Shown here: positions 41,605-53,044 of the stretch, in pieces | Layout: each line of letters starts with the position of its first letter | Numbering within the stretch: position 1 is the first letter of the stretch | Source: Serratia marcescens | GTDB lineage: Bacteria > Pseudomonadota > Gammaproteobacteria > Enterobacterales > Enterobacteriaceae | Length of the DNA: 64,000 bases | Assembly: GCF_006715005.1 (NCBI RefSeq) | Contig: NZ_VFMJ01000001.1 | Span: forward strand, 3,410,001 to 3,474,000 | Direction: 5' to 3' | Position numbers and translations under genes: made by a program | The notes under the pieces: model-generated | What the model was told of the DNA's origin: nothing | The model's input: only the letters and a program-made list of their open reading frames with translations | Database searches by the model: none

Positions 41605-42714
41605 TCAGTGTTTCGCCCGCAGGCGCAAACGCAGATCGGGGCCAACCTGACGCACATCGCTAAAGACGAATTCCGGCGCGTCGGCCAACCGCTCCAGGCC
41701 CGGCAGGTGGCACAGGCCACGGCCATTATCGCCCAACAGTTTCGGCGCGATGTACAAAATGAGCTCATCCACCAGGCCGGCCTGCAGCAATGCCCCGGCC
41801 AGCGATGCCCCCGCCTCCACCCAGATTGAATTCACCTGGCGTTTGGCCAACAGCATCATCATCACCACCAGATCGACGCCGCCGCCGTGCGCCGGGCAGA
41901 TAAACTGCTCAACGTCTTGCGGCCAGCTCTGTTCATCCGCCTGCAGGCGCGCCAACCAGGTGGCGCCCGGCTGCTGCACCACGCGGTGCTGCGGGGTAAT
42001 GCGATTTTGGCTATCGAGCAGGATGCGCAGCGGCTGGCGCAGATTTTCGCGCGGATAGAGGCGCTGCGTCTCGGCGTCCAGCTCATCCCATCGCACGGTC
42101 AGCGACGGATCGTCCGCCAACACGGTGGCGCTGGTGCTGAGAATGGCGGCACTCTGCGCGCGCAGACGCTGCACGTCCTGGCGCGCTTCGGGTGAGGTGA
42201 TCCACTGGCTTTCGCCGGAGGCCATCGCCGTGCGGCCGTCCAGCGACGCGCCCAGCTTCAGCTGCACATAGGGGAAACCGGTGCGCATGCGTTTGAGGAA
42301 GCCCAGGTTGACCGCTTCGGCCTCGGCCAGCATCAGGCCATGACGGACTTCGACGCCGGCCTGCTGCAGCTTGTACAGCCCGCGCCCCGCCACCTGCGGA
42401 TTGGGATCTTGCATCGCCGCGACCACCCGCGTCACGCCGGCGGCCACCAGCGCATCGGCGCAGGGCGGCGTGCGGCCGTGATGGCTGCACGGCTCGAGCG
42501 TGACATAAGCGGTGGCGCCGCGCGCCTTGTCGCCCGCCATGCGCAGCGCGTGCACTTCCGCATGCGGCTCGCCGGCGCGCAGGTGATAACCTTCACCGAC
42601 AATTTCGCCGTCACGCACGATAACGCAGCCGACGTTCGGATTGGGCGCAGTCGTGAAACGCCCCAGTCGCGCCAGTTCGAAGGCGCGCGCCATGTAAAAT
42701 TCGTCGTGATGCAT
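41605..42714 (-). CDS. ribD: Bifunctional riboflavin deaminase-reductase RibD
   Basis: Two-domain enzyme of riboflavin synthesis. The N-terminal deaminase (about 1-145) has zinc ligands H51, C76 and C85 in EPHAEVHALR and EPCSHHGRTPPC. The C-terminal NADPH reductase (about 150-365) shows LKLGASLDGRTAMASGESQWITS and WVEAGASLAGALL. It is 369 residues; the ATG at 42714 (MHHDEFYMARAFELAR) has an AAGGA ribosome binding site, and the longer frame overlapping nrdR is rejected. It begins 10 bp after nrdR ends. Confidence 0.97.
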   Translation of the reverse strand: MHHDEFYMARAFELARLGRFTTAPNPNVGCVIVRDGEIVGEGYHLRAGEPHAEVHALRMAGDKARGATAYVTLEPCSHHGRTPPCADALVAAGVTRVVAAMQDPNPQVAGRGLYKLQQAGVEVRHGLMLAEAEAVNLGFLKRMRTGFPYVQLKLGASLDGRTAMASGESQWITSPEARQDVQRLRAQSAAILSTSATVLADDPSLTVRWDELDAETQRLYPRENLRQPLRILLDSQNRITPQHRVVQQPGATWLARLQADEQSWPQDVEQFICPAHGGGVDLVVMMMLLAKRQVNSIWVEAGASLAGALLQAGLVDELILYIAPKLLGDNGRGLCHLPGLERLADAPEFVFSDVRQVGPDLRLRLRAKH

Positions 42715-42724
42715 GAAAGATCCT

Positions 42725-43174
42725 TTAGTCTTGCAGGCGGGCAATCTCTTCGCCGAATTCGCGCACGTCTTCGAAGCTGCGGTACACCGACGCAAAGCGA
42801 ATGTAGGCAACCTTATCCAGCTTTTTCAACGCGTCCATCACCAGATTGCCGACTAATTTAGTCGGCACTTCGCGTTCGCCGGTGGCGCGCAGTTGGGATT
42901 TGATATGGTTAAGGGCGTTTTCCACGTCGTCCGAGCTGACCGGGCGCTTTTCCAGCGCTTTCAGCATGCCGCGACGCAGTTTGTCTTCGTTGAACGGCTC
43001 GCGCACCTCATCGCTTTTAATCACTCGCGGCATCACCAGCTCGGCCACCTCGAAGGTGGTGAAGCGTTCATTGCATACCAGACACTGGCGACGACGGCGC
43101 ACTTGCGATCCGTCCCCCACCAGGCGGGAATCAATGACTTTGGTATCAACGGCGGCGCAGAAAGGGCAATGCAT
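42725..43174 (-). CDS. nrdR: Transcriptional repressor NrdR
   Basis: A 149-residue regulator of ribonucleotide reductase genes that senses ATP/dATP. An N-terminal zinc ribbon has C3, C6, C31 and C34, and an ATP-cone domain follows (about residues 49-139). The start [19 protein letters not shown] matches the family. It is the first gene of the riboflavin-nusB-thiL unit; no promoter stands out clearly in the 175-bp divergent spacer with yajI. Confidence 0.97.
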   Translation of the reverse strand: MHCPFCAAVDTKVIDSRLVGDGSQVRRRRQCLVCNERFTTFEVAELVMPRVIKSDEVREPFNEDKLRRGMLKALEKRPVSSDDVENALNHIKSQLRATGEREVPTKLVGNLVMDALKKLDKVAYIRFASVYRSFEDVREFGEEIARLQD

Positions 43175-43349
43175 AACACGTCCTGATAAACGTTTTTTAT
43201 AGATAAATGCAGTTTAACCCGAAGTGCAGCCACAACAAAGAGCGGCGGCCATTTGTTGCGACAGGCGGCGGGAAGGCGACAGCGATATGACTTTCACCGC
43301 CATGCGGACTAAGCTGATAGCAGGAGACTCAGCATAGGAAATCGCCGTC

Positions 43350-43910
43350 ATGACAACCTGTTACCCCAAAATCGCCCTGCTCGCCGCCGCCATTTTGCTG
43401 GCGGGCTGCGCGCACAACGCCGCCGTGCCCCAGCTGCGCCATCAGGTCGCCGCGCTGAACCAGAAAGTGAGCGTGCTGACCGACCAAACCACCGCGCTGG
43501 AGCGGCAGAATCTGCTCAATCAGCACTCCGACAACGGCGTCTACCTGCTGCCGGCAGCCCGGAGCGCCGCCCGTTTGCAGAGCAGCCTCGGCGAACTGAG
43601 CGTTTCACTGAGCCACATCAAGAGCGAAGCCAACGGCACGCAGGCGCAGCTGCATGTGCGCATCCTCTCACAGGCCACGCTGCCGCCGTTCAACGCGGTG
43701 GTGGAATGGGGCCAGCTGGATGAAGCCACCGGCCGGCCGTTGACCGCCGAAGCGCTGTCGCAACCGATCGCCAGCGCCGATTCGCTGCTGCCGAAACCCG
43801 GCCAGGACTTCGAACTGCGCTTCAGCGGCCTGACGCCGGAACAGCTCGGCTATATCCGTCTGCACAGCCTGGTGGCCACCGCACAACCGGCGGTGGTGCA
43901 GCAACACTGA
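43350..43910 (+). CDS. yajI: YajI-like lipoprotein (DUF3251)
   Basis: A 186-residue probable lipoprotein with lipobox LLAG-C20. A short coiled-coil-like stretch (about 28-60, PQLRHQVAALNQKVSVLTDQTTALERQNLL) precedes a beta-rich domain (about 70-185). The sequence and position next to nrdR match E. coli YajI. Function is unknown. In E. coli tsx and yajD separate this region from secF; here yajI converges directly on secF through a terminator. Confidence 0.85.
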   Translation: MTTCYPKIALLAAAILLAGCAHNAAVPQLRHQVAALNQKVSVLTDQTTALERQNLLNQHSDNGVYLLPAARSAARLQSSLGELSVSLSHIKSEANGTQAQLHVRILSQATLPPFNAVVEWGQLDEATGRPLTAEALSQPIASADSLLPKPGQDFELRFSGLTPEQLGYIRLHSLVATAQPAVVQQH

Positions 43911-43920
43911 AACTCAAAGC

Positions 43921-43952
43921 AAAAAAAAGGAGCGCCATCGGCGCTCCTTCTC
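43921..43952. terminator. Terminator between convergent yajI and secF
   Basis: Stem AAGGAGCGCC (43927-43936) with GGCGCTCCTT (43940-43949), preceded by an A-run and followed by TCTCATTT. Confidence 0.85.
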
Positions 43953-43974
43953 ATTTCGCTGAATACTGCGGCGG

Positions 43975-44943
43975 TTAAGGCAGAATCGAAGGCTGATCCG
44001 CGCCCTCTTTTTCCACTTTTTGCTGCAGCATGTGCTCGCGTTTCATCCCCAGCTTCAACGCCAGCGCGGACGCGACGTAGATGGAGGAAACGGTACCGAT
44101 CGACACGCCGATCAACATCGCCAGCGAGAAGCCTTGCAGCATCGCGCCACCGAAGATGTACAGCATCAGCACCACCATCAGGGTAGTACCGGAAGTCATC
44201 AGCGTACGGCTCAGCGTCTGGGTCAACGACACGTTCATGATCTCGTAAGGCGTGCCGCGGCGGATCTTGCGGAAGTTCTCACGAATACGGTCGGATACCA
44301 CGATACTGTCGTTCAGCGAGTAACCGATAACCGACATCAGGGATGCGACGATGGTCAGGTCAATCTCGATGTGGAACAGCGACAGCACGCCCAGCGTGAT
44401 GATCACGTCGTGCGCCAGCGCGATAACCGCCCCCAGCGCCAGGCGCCATTCGAAGCGGAAACCGACGTAGATCAGGATACAGATCAACGCCACCAGCAGC
44501 GCCATGCCGCCGGTTTGTGCCAGCTCGCTGCCCACGCTCGGGCCGACGAACTCGATGCGCTTCACGGTGGCGTTTTTATCCACCGAGTCGTTGATCACGC
44601 CGATCACCTTGTTGCCCAGTTCCTGGCCTGCGGTGCCGGTCGCCGGTGGCATGCGCACCATCACGTCGCGGCTGCTGCCGAAGTTCTGGATAATCGGATC
44701 CTGGAATCCGGCCTTCTCCAGCGTATCGCGCATCAGATCGAGGTTAGCCGGCTTCTCCAGGTTGATTTCAATCACCGTACCGCCGGTGAAATCCAGACCC
44801 CAGTTAAACCCGCGCACCGACATGGTGACAATCGACGCGACCAACAGCAGCAACGAGATGCCGAAGGCCAAATAGTCCCAGCGCATAAAGTCGTAGACTT
44901 TACGGCCGTAGTTGAGTTGCTCAACAGTATAATCCTGTGCCAC
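43975..44943 (-). CDS. secF: Protein translocase subunit SecF
   Basis: Inner-membrane partner of SecD that uses the proton motive force to help exported proteins leave the SecYEG channel. The 322-residue product has six membrane helices, and the SecD/F signature [16 protein letters not shown] is present. The start is a GTG at 44943 with GAGGAG six bases upstream, beginning [21 protein letters not shown]. The open frame extending to 45069 runs into secD and is rejected. It lies 10 bp after secD. Confidence 0.97.
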   Translation of the reverse strand: MAQDYTVEQLNYGRKVYDFMRWDYLAFGISLLLLVASIVTMSVRGFNWGLDFTGGTVIEINLEKPANLDLMRDTLEKAGFQDPIIQNFGSSRDVMVRMPPATGTAGQELGNKVIGVINDSVDKNATVKRIEFVGPSVGSELAQTGGMALLVALICILIYVGFRFEWRLALGAVIALAHDVIITLGVLSLFHIEIDLTIVASLMSVIGYSLNDSIVVSDRIRENFRKIRRGTPYEIMNVSLTQTLSRTLMTSGTTLMVVLMLYIFGGAMLQGFSLAMLIGVSIGTVSSIYVASALALKLGMKREHMLQQKVEKEGADQPSILP

Positions 44944-44953
44944 AACGCACTCC

Positions 44954-46801
44954 TCAGATAGACAGCTTGTTAATGCGTTTGCCGCCGTAAAGCAGGTTGA
45001 CGATGGCACGGGTACCGACAATCGCGGTGAACATGGACGTCGCCACACCGATAGCGGTGGTGATCGCAAAGCCCTTGATCGAACCGGTGCCGACTGCGTA
45101 CAGGATGACCGCGGTGATCAGGGTGGTGATGTTGGCGTCGACGATACTGGAGAACGCGCCTTTATAGCCCTCATGGATCGCCTGCTGAACGGACCTGCCG
45201 TTCTTCAGCTCTTCCTTGATACGTTCGTTAATCAGTACGTTGGCGTCAACCGCCACCGCCAGCGTCAACACGATCCCGGCAATACCCGGCATGGTCAGCG
45301 TCGCCCCCGGTAACAGGGACATCACGCCGACGATCAGCACCAGGTTGGCGACCAACGCCGTGGTGGCGATCACGCCGAACTTACGGTACCAGACCACCAT
45401 GAAGACGATGGACGCCACCAGGCCCCACAGACAGGCTTCCAGACCTTGGGTGATGTTCTGCTGACCCAGGGTTGGACCGATGGTGCGCTCTTCAACGATC
45501 TGAATCGGCGCGATCAGCGCACCCGCACGCAGCAGCAGCGAAAGCTGGCGCGCTTCGTTCGGGTTGCCGATACCGGTGATGCGGAAGCTGTTGCCCAGAC
45601 GTGACTGAATGTTCGCCACGTTGATCACTTCTTCCTGTTTCACCAGCACCGCACGGCCGTTGGCGTCTTTCTTGCCGCTGTCCTTATACTCCACGAACAG
45701 GGTCGCCATCGGCTTGCCGATGTTGTCCTTGGTGAAGTTGGACATGGACGTGCCGCCGGCGCTGTCCAGCGAGATGTTAACCTGCGGCTGGTTGTATTCG
45801 TCGGTGCTCGAGGTGGAGTCGGTGATGTGGTCACCGGTCAGGATCACGCGCTTGTACAGCACGATCGGCTGGCCGTCACGGGTGTATTTCACCTCGGAAT
45901 CGCCCGGCACGCGGCCGTTGGCCGCCGCAGTGGCGTCCGCATTGGTGTTCACCAGACGGAATTCGAGGGTCGCGGTGGCGCCCAGAATTTCTTTGGCGCG
46001 CGCGGTGTCCTGAATACCCGGCAGCTCGACCACGATGCGGTCGGCGCCCTGGCGCTGCACCAGCGGTTCGGCGACGCCGAGCTGGTTGACGCGGTTACGC
46101 AGGATAGTGATGTTCTGCTGGACGGCGTATTCGCGCGCTTCGCTCAGACGGGCGTCCGTCAGGTTGGCTTTCATGGTGTTGGCGCCGTTGGCGGACAGCA
46201 CCAGATCGCGCTGACGCGGGCCGATGTAGCTGATGGCCTGGTCGCGAGCCGCATCGTCACGGAAGCGAACTTCCACGCCGTTGTTGTCCAGCTTGCGCAG
46301 AGACGCGTAAGGAATACCCTTCTCGCGCAGCTCGCTGCGCAGGGTATCCATGGTCTGTTCCTGCAGCTTGCTCAACGCGGTGTCCATGTCCACTTCCATC
46401 AGGAAGTGCACGCCGCCGCGCAGGTCCAGGCCGAGTTTCATCGGTTCTGCGCCCAGCATGGCCAGCCAGGTCGGCGTGGCCGGCGCCAGGTTCAGCGCCA
46501 CGACGAATTTGTCACCCAGCTCGGTCACCAGCGCTTCGCGGGCGCGCAGCTGAACGTCAGGATCTTTAAAGCGAGCCAGGATGGCGCCATTTTCCAGCGC
46601 AATCGACTTGCTCGCAATGTTGTCTTTTTCTAATACGGTACGGACCTGGTCCAGCGTAGTTTCACTGGCGGCGACACCGCGCGCGCCAGTGATTTGTACG
46701 GCCGGATCCTCACCGTAGATGTTGGGAAGCGCATAAAGCAGACCGACGAGGATCACGACGATCAACATCAGATACTTCCACAAAGGATAACGGTTTAGCA
46801 C
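44954..46801 (-). CDS. secD: Protein translocase subunit SecD
   Basis: Large subunit of the SecDF complex, 615 residues as in E. coli. One N-terminal membrane helix, a large periplasmic domain (about 35-450, with the [13 protein letters not shown] motif), then five membrane helices. The start is a GTG encoding [19 protein letters not shown], as in E. coli. It lies 24 bp downstream of yajC in the queA-tgt-yajC-secD-secF operon. Confidence 0.97.
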   Translation of the reverse strand: MLNRYPLWKYLMLIVVILVGLLYALPNIYGEDPAVQITGARGVAASETTLDQVRTVLEKDNIASKSIALENGAILARFKDPDVQLRAREALVTELGDKFVVALNLAPATPTWLAMLGAEPMKLGLDLRGGVHFLMEVDMDTALSKLQEQTMDTLRSELREKGIPYASLRKLDNNGVEVRFRDDAARDQAISYIGPRQRDLVLSANGANTMKANLTDARLSEAREYAVQQNITILRNRVNQLGVAEPLVQRQGADRIVVELPGIQDTARAKEILGATATLEFRLVNTNADATAAANGRVPGDSEVKYTRDGQPIVLYKRVILTGDHITDSTSSTDEYNQPQVNISLDSAGGTSMSNFTKDNIGKPMATLFVEYKDSGKKDANGRAVLVKQEEVINVANIQSRLGNSFRITGIGNPNEARQLSLLLRAGALIAPIQIVEERTIGPTLGQQNITQGLEACLWGLVASIVFMVVWYRKFGVIATTALVANLVLIVGVMSLLPGATLTMPGIAGIVLTLAVAVDANVLINERIKEELKNGRSVQQAIHEGYKGAFSSIVDANITTLITAVILYAVGTGSIKGFAITTAIGVATSMFTAIVGTRAIVNLLYGGKRINKLSI

Positions 46802-46825
46802 GGCAATTCCCTTCGGGAAAAAAGA

Positions 46826-47158
46826 TTACAGGGCCTTCATGGTACCTTTCGGCAGAACGGCCGCCACGAAGTCACGCTTGATCATCACTTCCGTGGTGTC
46901 GTTCAGCGCGATGGCGATGATGCCGGTGTCGGCCACTTTGGTCACGCGACCGATCAAGCCGCCAGTGGTCAGCACTTCGTCGCCTTTACCGATGGAGTCC
47001 ATCAGCTTCTTGTGATCTTTCGCGCGTTTCTGCTGTGGGCGCAGGATCATGAAGTAGAAGATCAGGCCGAACACCACCAGCATAATGATCAGAGAGTACG
47101 GGCTTCCCTGAGCCGGAGCCCCTGCGGATGCGACGGCGTCAGAAATGAAAAAGCTCAT
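46826..47158 (-). CDS. yajC: Sec translocon accessory protein YajC
   Basis: A 110-residue single-pass inner-membrane protein that associates with SecDF and, in E. coli, with AcrB. The membrane helix lies near residues 21-41 (YSLIIMLVVFGLIFYFMILRP), followed by a small cytosolic domain (KGDEVLTTGGLIGRVTKV). It is between tgt and secD. Confidence 0.97.
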   Translation of the reverse strand: MSFFISDAVASAGAPAQGSPYSLIIMLVVFGLIFYFMILRPQQKRAKDHKKLMDSIGKGDEVLTTGGLIGRVTKVADTGIIAIALNDTTEVMIKRDFVAAVLPKGTMKAL

Positions 47159-47191
47159 TGAAATTCCCTCATTAAGTTATCAATTATTAGA

Positions 47192-48388
<1,197 letters not shown>

Positions 48389-49459
48389 TTAGCCGCCGAC
48401 GGACTCGTTTTCCGCCTGCGGGTTACGGCTGATGAACATCGCATCGCCGTAGCTGAAAAAGCGATACTGCTCGGCCACCGCCTGCTGATAGGCGTTCATG
48501 GTATTTTTATAGCCGGCGAAGGCCGATACCAGCATGATCAGGGTCGATTCCGGCAGGTGGAAATTGGTCACCAGCGCGTCGATCACCTGGTAGTGATAAC
48601 CTGGATAGATAAAGATGCTGGTATCGCCGAAGAACGGCGCAATCAGCGCCTCTTTGCTGGCCGCCGCGGCGCTTTCCAGCGAGCGCACCGAGGTGGTGCC
48701 AACCGCCACGACGCGTTTGCCGCGCGCCTTGCAGGCCAGCACGGCATCGACCACGTCCTGCGGCACTTCGGCGTATTCGGCGTGCATCACGTGATCTTCG
48801 ATGGTTTCCACGCGCACCGGCTGGAAGGTGCCGGCGCCGACGTGCAGCGTCACGAACGCCATTTCCACGCCCTTGGCGCGCAGCGCCGCCAGCAAGGGTT
48901 CGTCGAAGTGCAGGCCGGCGGTCGGCGCGGCGACCGCCCCCGGTTTCTCGCTGTAGACCGTCTGATACAGCTCGCGGTCGGCGTCTTCATCCGGGCGGGC
49001 GATATAAGGCGGCAGCGGCATGTGGCCGGCTGCGTTAAGAATGGTGAATACGTCGCGTTCGTCGTTGAAGCGCAGTTCGAACAGCGTCTCGTGGCGCGCC
49101 ACCATGGTGGCGGCGATGCTCTCGTCATCTCCCAACAGCAGCTCGGCGCCCGGCTTAGGCGCTTTCGACGCACGCACGTGCGCCAGCACGCGATGGTCGT
49201 CCAGCACGCGTTCCACCAGCACTTCTATCTTGCCGCCGCTGACCTTACGGCCGAACATGCGCGCCGGGATCACGCGGGTATTGTTGAACACCAGCAGGTC
49301 GCCGGCTTCCAGCTTGTCCAGCAGATCGGTGAATACGCCGTGCGTCAGCGCCCCGCTCGGCCCGTCCAGCTGCAGCAGGCGGCATGCGCTGCGTTCGGCC
49401 TGGGGGTAGTGGGCAATCAGGGATTCGGGAAGTTCAAACGAAAAATCAGCGACGCGCAT
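48389..49459 (-). CDS. queA: S-adenosylmethionine:tRNA ribosyltransferase-isomerase
   Basis: Adds the epoxycyclopentanediol precursor to preQ1-modified tRNA, using the ribosyl group of SAM. The 356-residue product matches throughout; useful marks are [24 protein letters not shown] near the N-terminus, [17 protein letters not shown] and [16 protein letters not shown]. It is first in the operon that runs into tgt, yajC, secD and secF, and divergent from acpH with a 120-bp spacer. Confidence 0.97.
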   Translation of the reverse strand: MRVADFSFELPESLIAHYPQAERSACRLLQLDGPSGALTHGVFTDLLDKLEAGDLLVFNNTRVIPARMFGRKVSGGKIEVLVERVLDDHRVLAHVRASKAPKPGAELLLGDDESIAATMVARHETLFELRFNDERDVFTILNAAGHMPLPPYIARPDEDADRELYQTVYSEKPGAVAAPTAGLHFDEPLLAALRAKGVEMAFVTLHVGAGTFQPVRVETIEDHVMHAEYAEVPQDVVDAVLACKARGKRVVAVGTTSVRSLESAAAASKEALIAPFFGDTSIFIYPGYHYQVIDALVTNFHLPESTLIMLVSAFAGYKNTMNAYQQAVAEQYRFFSYGDAMFISRNPQAENESVGG

Positions 49460-49579
49460 GGGTATTCACTTCTTCAATTTAGGGCTGGTTGGTAAAAAAC
49501 AGGCGGCCTAGTCTAAAGCCGGGGGCGGTCAGCGGCAAGAAATAAGGAGGATTTGCCTGACTTCGGGTATAGTTGAGGG

Positions 49580-50161
49580 ATGAATTTTCTCGCTCATCTT
49601 CATTTGGCCATGTTGGCGGACAGCTCGCTGCTGGGCAACCTGCTGGCCGATTTCGTGCGCGGCAACCCCGCCGCCGACTATCAGCCCGACGTGGTGGCCG
49701 GCATCATGATGCACCGCCGCGTCGACGTGCTGACCGACAGCCTGCCGCAGGTGAAAGCCTGCCGCGACTACTTCAGCGCCCCCTACCGCCGCGTGGCGCC
49801 GATTACCCTCGACGTGGTGTGGGACCATTTTCTGGCGCGCCACTGGCAGCAGTTGGAACCTTCACGCGACCTGCACCAGTTTACCCAGGAAGCCCGCAGC
49901 CAGATCGAACCTTACCTGCCACTCACGCCGCCGCGTTTTCAGAACCTGAACGGCTATCTGTGGCCGGAACGCTGGCTGGAACGCTACGCCGAATTGCCGT
50001 TCATCGCCCGGGTGCTGCAGGGCATGGCCAGCCGCCGTCCGCGCCTCGATGCGCTGGCCGGCTCGTTCGCCGACGTCGAGCAACATTATCATCAGCTTGA
50101 AACACAATTCTGGCAGTTTTATCCGCAAATGATGCGGCAGGCGAAGGACAAAACGCTCTGA
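49580..50161 (+). CDS. acpH: Acyl carrier protein phosphodiesterase
   Basis: A 193-residue hydrolase that removes the phosphopantetheine arm from ACP. It belongs to the HD-like AcpH family, marked by [28 protein letters not shown] and [15 protein letters not shown] with metal-binding His/Asp. Length equals E. coli AcpH. It is divergent from queA and has a TTGAGGG ribosome binding site. Confidence 0.95.
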   Translation: MNFLAHLHLAMLADSSLLGNLLADFVRGNPAADYQPDVVAGIMMHRRVDVLTDSLPQVKACRDYFSAPYRRVAPITLDVVWDHFLARHWQQLEPSRDLHQFTQEARSQIEPYLPLTPPRFQNLNGYLWPERWLERYAELPFIARVLQGMASRRPRLDALAGSFADVEQHYHQLETQFWQFYPQMMRQAKDKTL

Positions 50162-50390
50162 GGTCAAGCCCAAGCGTTTGAAATTGCAGCGCCTTGCAAG
50201 AATTTACGTTTTGCCGCTTGCCCTTTTGTGGGAAAAGGTTATTTTTAAAGCCTGTCAAATTTAATTAATGAATTTAATAGGTAAAAGCTATCTCATCGAT
50301 TGGTCTTTTGCCCTTTATTCGCCAAGTCGCGGCCCCTATACTGGCCCTTGTTTTTACATCCACCCTTTAACACCTATTACAGGAGTAATT

Positions 50391-50993
50391 ATGGTCCTGG
50401 TAACTCGTCAAGCCCCTGACTTCACTGCAGCTGCCGTACTGGGTAGCGGCGAAATCGTTGAAAACTTCAACCTGAAGAAGCACCTGAACGGCAAACCGGC
50501 CGTGCTGTTCTTCTGGCCAATGGACTTCACCTTCGTATGCCCTTCCGAGCTGATCGCTTTCGATCACCGCTACGAAGAGTTCCAGAAGCGTGGCGTTGAA
50601 GTGGTTGGCGTTTCCTTCGACTCAGAATTCGTTCACAACGCATGGCGTAAAACCCCTGTCGACAAAGGCGGCATCGGTGAAGTGAAATACGCAATGGTTG
50701 CTGACATCAAGCGTGAAATCCAGAAAGCTTACGGCATCGAACACCCGGAAGCCGGCGTTGCGCTGCGCGGCTCCTTCCTGATCGACAAAGACGGCATCGT
50801 GCGTGCTCAGGTTGTTAACGACCTGCCAATCGGCCGTAACATCGACGAAATGATCCGTACCGTTGACGCGCTGCAATTCCACGAAGAGCACGGTGAAGTG
50901 TGCCCGGCTCAGTGGGAAAAAGGCAAAGCAGGTATGGGCGCTTCCCCAGACGGCGTGGCAAAATACCTGTCTGAAAACGCTGCCAAGCTGTAA
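50391..50993 (+). CDS. 2-Cys peroxiredoxin (AhpC/TSA family, PrxC type)
   Basis: Thiol peroxidase reducing hydrogen peroxide and organic peroxides in the cytosol. The 200-residue product has the peroxidatic Cys C50 in FFWPMDFTFVCPSE and the resolving Cys C171 in EHGEVCPAQW, a typical 2-Cys layout. GGIG near 93-96 and the C-terminal YL tail resemble the motifs linked to over-oxidation sensitivity. The ATG at 50391 has AGGAG six bases upstream; the frame open to 50268 is not credible. Salmonella has a tsaA gene at the same position. The reductant (AhpF or thioredoxin) cannot be told from sequence. Confidence 0.93.
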   Translation: MVLVTRQAPDFTAAAVLGSGEIVENFNLKKHLNGKPAVLFFWPMDFTFVCPSELIAFDHRYEEFQKRGVEVVGVSFDSEFVHNAWRKTPVDKGGIGEVKYAMVADIKREIQKAYGIEHPEAGVALRGSFLIDKDGIVRAQVVNDLPIGRNIDEMIRTVDALQFHEEHGEVCPAQWEKGKAGMGASPDGVAKYLSENAAKL

Positions 50994-51013
50994 TTTCAGC
51001 CTGATAGTGAATC

Positions 51014-51040
51014 AACCGGCCCACGCGGCCGGTTTTTTTA
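51014..51040 (+). terminator. Terminator after the peroxiredoxin gene
   Basis: Stem AACCGGCC (51014-51021) with GGCCGGTT (51027-51034), then TTTTT. Confidence 0.92.
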
Positions 51041-51227
51041 TGCTCCTTTTTGGGGCAGACCGCCCACCTTCAGTGCTTTATTTCCCTGTTTCCGCTCACA
51101 TTTCCCGCCCTGCTCGCCGCGCGAATGCCCATCTGCGGCTACTATCAATAACGCTGGCTCGCGCTTTGCAAGTGAACAGCGGCAAGCAAACACAACACAA
51201 TAAAAAACTGACAGGGTAGGAATAACT

Positions 51228-52991
51228 ATGTTTTTACAGAAATGGAGCAAACCCCTGACCATGGCGGCGCTGCTGGTCAGCGGCAGCCTGTATGCGGCGT
51301 CCAACCCGGCGGTGGAAGCCAAAAACGGCATGGTGGTCACCTCTCAGCATCTGGCTTCGCAGGTCGGGGTGGATATCCTGAAGATGGGCGGCAACGCCAT
51401 CGACGCCGCCGTGGCGGTCGGTTACGCGCAGGCGGTGGTTAACCCCTGCTGCGGCAACATCGGCGGCGGCGGCTTTATGACCGTCCACCTGGCGGACGGC
51501 ACCGACACCTTCATCAACTTCCGCGAAACCGCGCCGGCGGCGGCCAGCGCCAACATGTATCTGGATGCCGACGGCAAGGTGAAGAAAGACGCCAGCCTGT
51601 ACGGCTATTTGGCGGCGGGCGTGCCGGGCACCGTGCTGGGGATGGAAACCGCGCGTGAGAAGTACGGCAAACTGAGCCGTGAACAGGTGCTGGCGCCGGC
51701 GATCAGGCTGGCGCGCGAAGGCTTTGTGCTGACCCGCGCCGACACCGATATTCTCGACACCACCGTCGCACGCTTCAAACAGGATCCCGAGTCGGCCAAA
51801 ATCTTCCTGCGCCCGGACGGCAGCCCGCTGCAGCCGGGGGACAAACTGGTGCAAACCGATCTGGCCAACACGCTGGAAGCCATCGCCAAAGGGGGAACCG
51901 ACGCCTTCTATAAAGGCAAGATCCCACAGGCGGTGGAGGCAGCGGCCAAACAGGGCGGCGGCATTTTGACCGCCGCCGACTTCGCCAACTATAAAGTCAC
52001 CGAAACCCCGCCGATCACCTGCAGCTATCGCGGCTACAAATTCGTGTCGGCGCCGCCTCCCAGCTCCGGTGGTGTGACGCTGTGCGAAATCCTCAACGTG
52101 GTGGAAGGCTATGACCTGAAAAGCATGGGCTTCAACTCGGCGGCGGCCATTCACACCATGACCGAAGCGATGCGCCATGCCTACATGGACCGCAACACCT
52201 ACCTCGGCGACCCGGAATTCATCAAGAACCCGATCGACCGGCTGGTGAGCAAGAGCTACGCCGAGCAGATCCGCAAGAAAATCGTCGCGGACAAGGCCAC
52301 GCCGTCGGAAAACGTGCAGCCCGGCATGGAACCGCATGAGAAGCCGGAAACCACCCATTATTCGATCGTCGACCACGACGGCAACGCGGTCTCCACCACC
52401 TATACCGTCAACGGCCGCTTCGGCGCCGTGGTGATCGCACCGGGCACCGGCTTCTTCCTCAACGACGAGATGGACGACTTCACGGTGAAAGTGGGCGAGA
52501 AAAACCTGTACGGGCTGGTGCAGGGCACCGCCAACAGCATTGCCCCCGGTAAGCGCCCACTATCGTCGATGAGCCCGACACTGGTGACCAAGGACAACAA
52601 AATCTTTATGGTGCTGGGTTCGCCGGGCGGCTCACGCATCATCACCATCACCCTGCAGACCGCGTTGAACGTGATCGACCACGGTATGGCGCCGCAGGAA
52701 GCGGTAGACGCGCCGCGCATCCATCACCAATGGTTGCCGGATGAGGTGTACTACGAACAGCGCGGCGTTTCCGCCGATACGCTAAAGCTGCTGAGCGGCA
52801 TGGGTTATAAGATGGTCGAGCAAACGCCGTGGGGCGCCGCCGAACTGATTCTGGTCGGCTTGCCGGGCGCGGCGGGCGTCGGCCCGGCCAACTCCGGCAA
52901 CGATTCGGCGGTTTCCGGTAAGGTGCGTGAAGGCTACCTGTACGGCGCTAACGACGTGCGTCGTCCGGCAGGCTCCGCGGTCGGTTACTGA
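51228..52991 (+). CDS. ggt: Gamma-glutamyltransferase (glutathione hydrolase)
   Basis: Periplasmic N-terminal-nucleophile hydrolase that cleaves gamma-glutamyl bonds of glutathione. The 587-residue precursor has a signal peptide ending near SLYA-ASNPAVEA. It self-cleaves before the catalytic T375 in KPETTHYSIVDHDGNAV, giving large and small subunits. Other marks are the substrate Arg in INFRETAPAAA, DMDDFTVK-like NDEMDDFTVK and GKRPLSSMSPT with the oxyanion residues. It follows the peroxiredoxin after a terminator and a 234-bp gap and has a GTAGGAATAAC ribosome binding site. Confidence 0.96.
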   Translation: MFLQKWSKPLTMAALLVSGSLYAASNPAVEAKNGMVVTSQHLASQVGVDILKMGGNAIDAAVAVGYAQAVVNPCCGNIGGGGFMTVHLADGTDTFINFRETAPAAASANMYLDADGKVKKDASLYGYLAAGVPGTVLGMETAREKYGKLSREQVLAPAIRLAREGFVLTRADTDILDTTVARFKQDPESAKIFLRPDGSPLQPGDKLVQTDLANTLEAIAKGGTDAFYKGKIPQAVEAAAKQGGGILTAADFANYKVTETPPITCSYRGYKFVSAPPPSSGGVTLCEILNVVEGYDLKSMGFNSAAAIHTMTEAMRHAYMDRNTYLGDPEFIKNPIDRLVSKSYAEQIRKKIVADKATPSENVQPGMEPHEKPETTHYSIVDHDGNAVSTTYTVNGRFGAVVIAPGTGFFLNDEMDDFTVKVGEKNLYGLVQGTANSIAPGKRPLSSMSPTLVTKDNKIFMVLGSPGGSRIITITLQTALNVIDHGMAPQEAVDAPRIHHQWLPDEVYYEQRGVSADTLKLLSGMGYKMVEQTPWGAAELILVGLPGAAGVGPANSGNDSAVSGKVREGYLYGANDVRRPAGSAVGY

Positions 52992-53015
52992 TGTAAACGC
53001 CTACTCACCTTTATC

Positions 53016-53037
53016 GCGGGGGCCTTACGGCCCCCGC
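53016..53037. terminator. Hairpin between convergent ggt and malZ
   Basis: Stem GCGGGGGCC (53016-53024) with GGCCCCCGC (53029-53037) and a TTAC loop. No strong T-tract on either side. Confidence 0.55.
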
Positions 53038-53044
53038 AGTTGCT

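Noticed and set aside
43175-43349. Search for an FMN riboswitch in the leader of the nrdR-ribD-ribH unit
   Set aside because: No conserved FMN-element pattern seen; in enterobacteria this element is normally upstream of ribB, which is not in the window.
44944-45069. 42-residue N-terminal extension of SecF
   Set aside because: It runs backwards through the end of secD; GTG at 44943 with GAGGAG matches the E. coli start.
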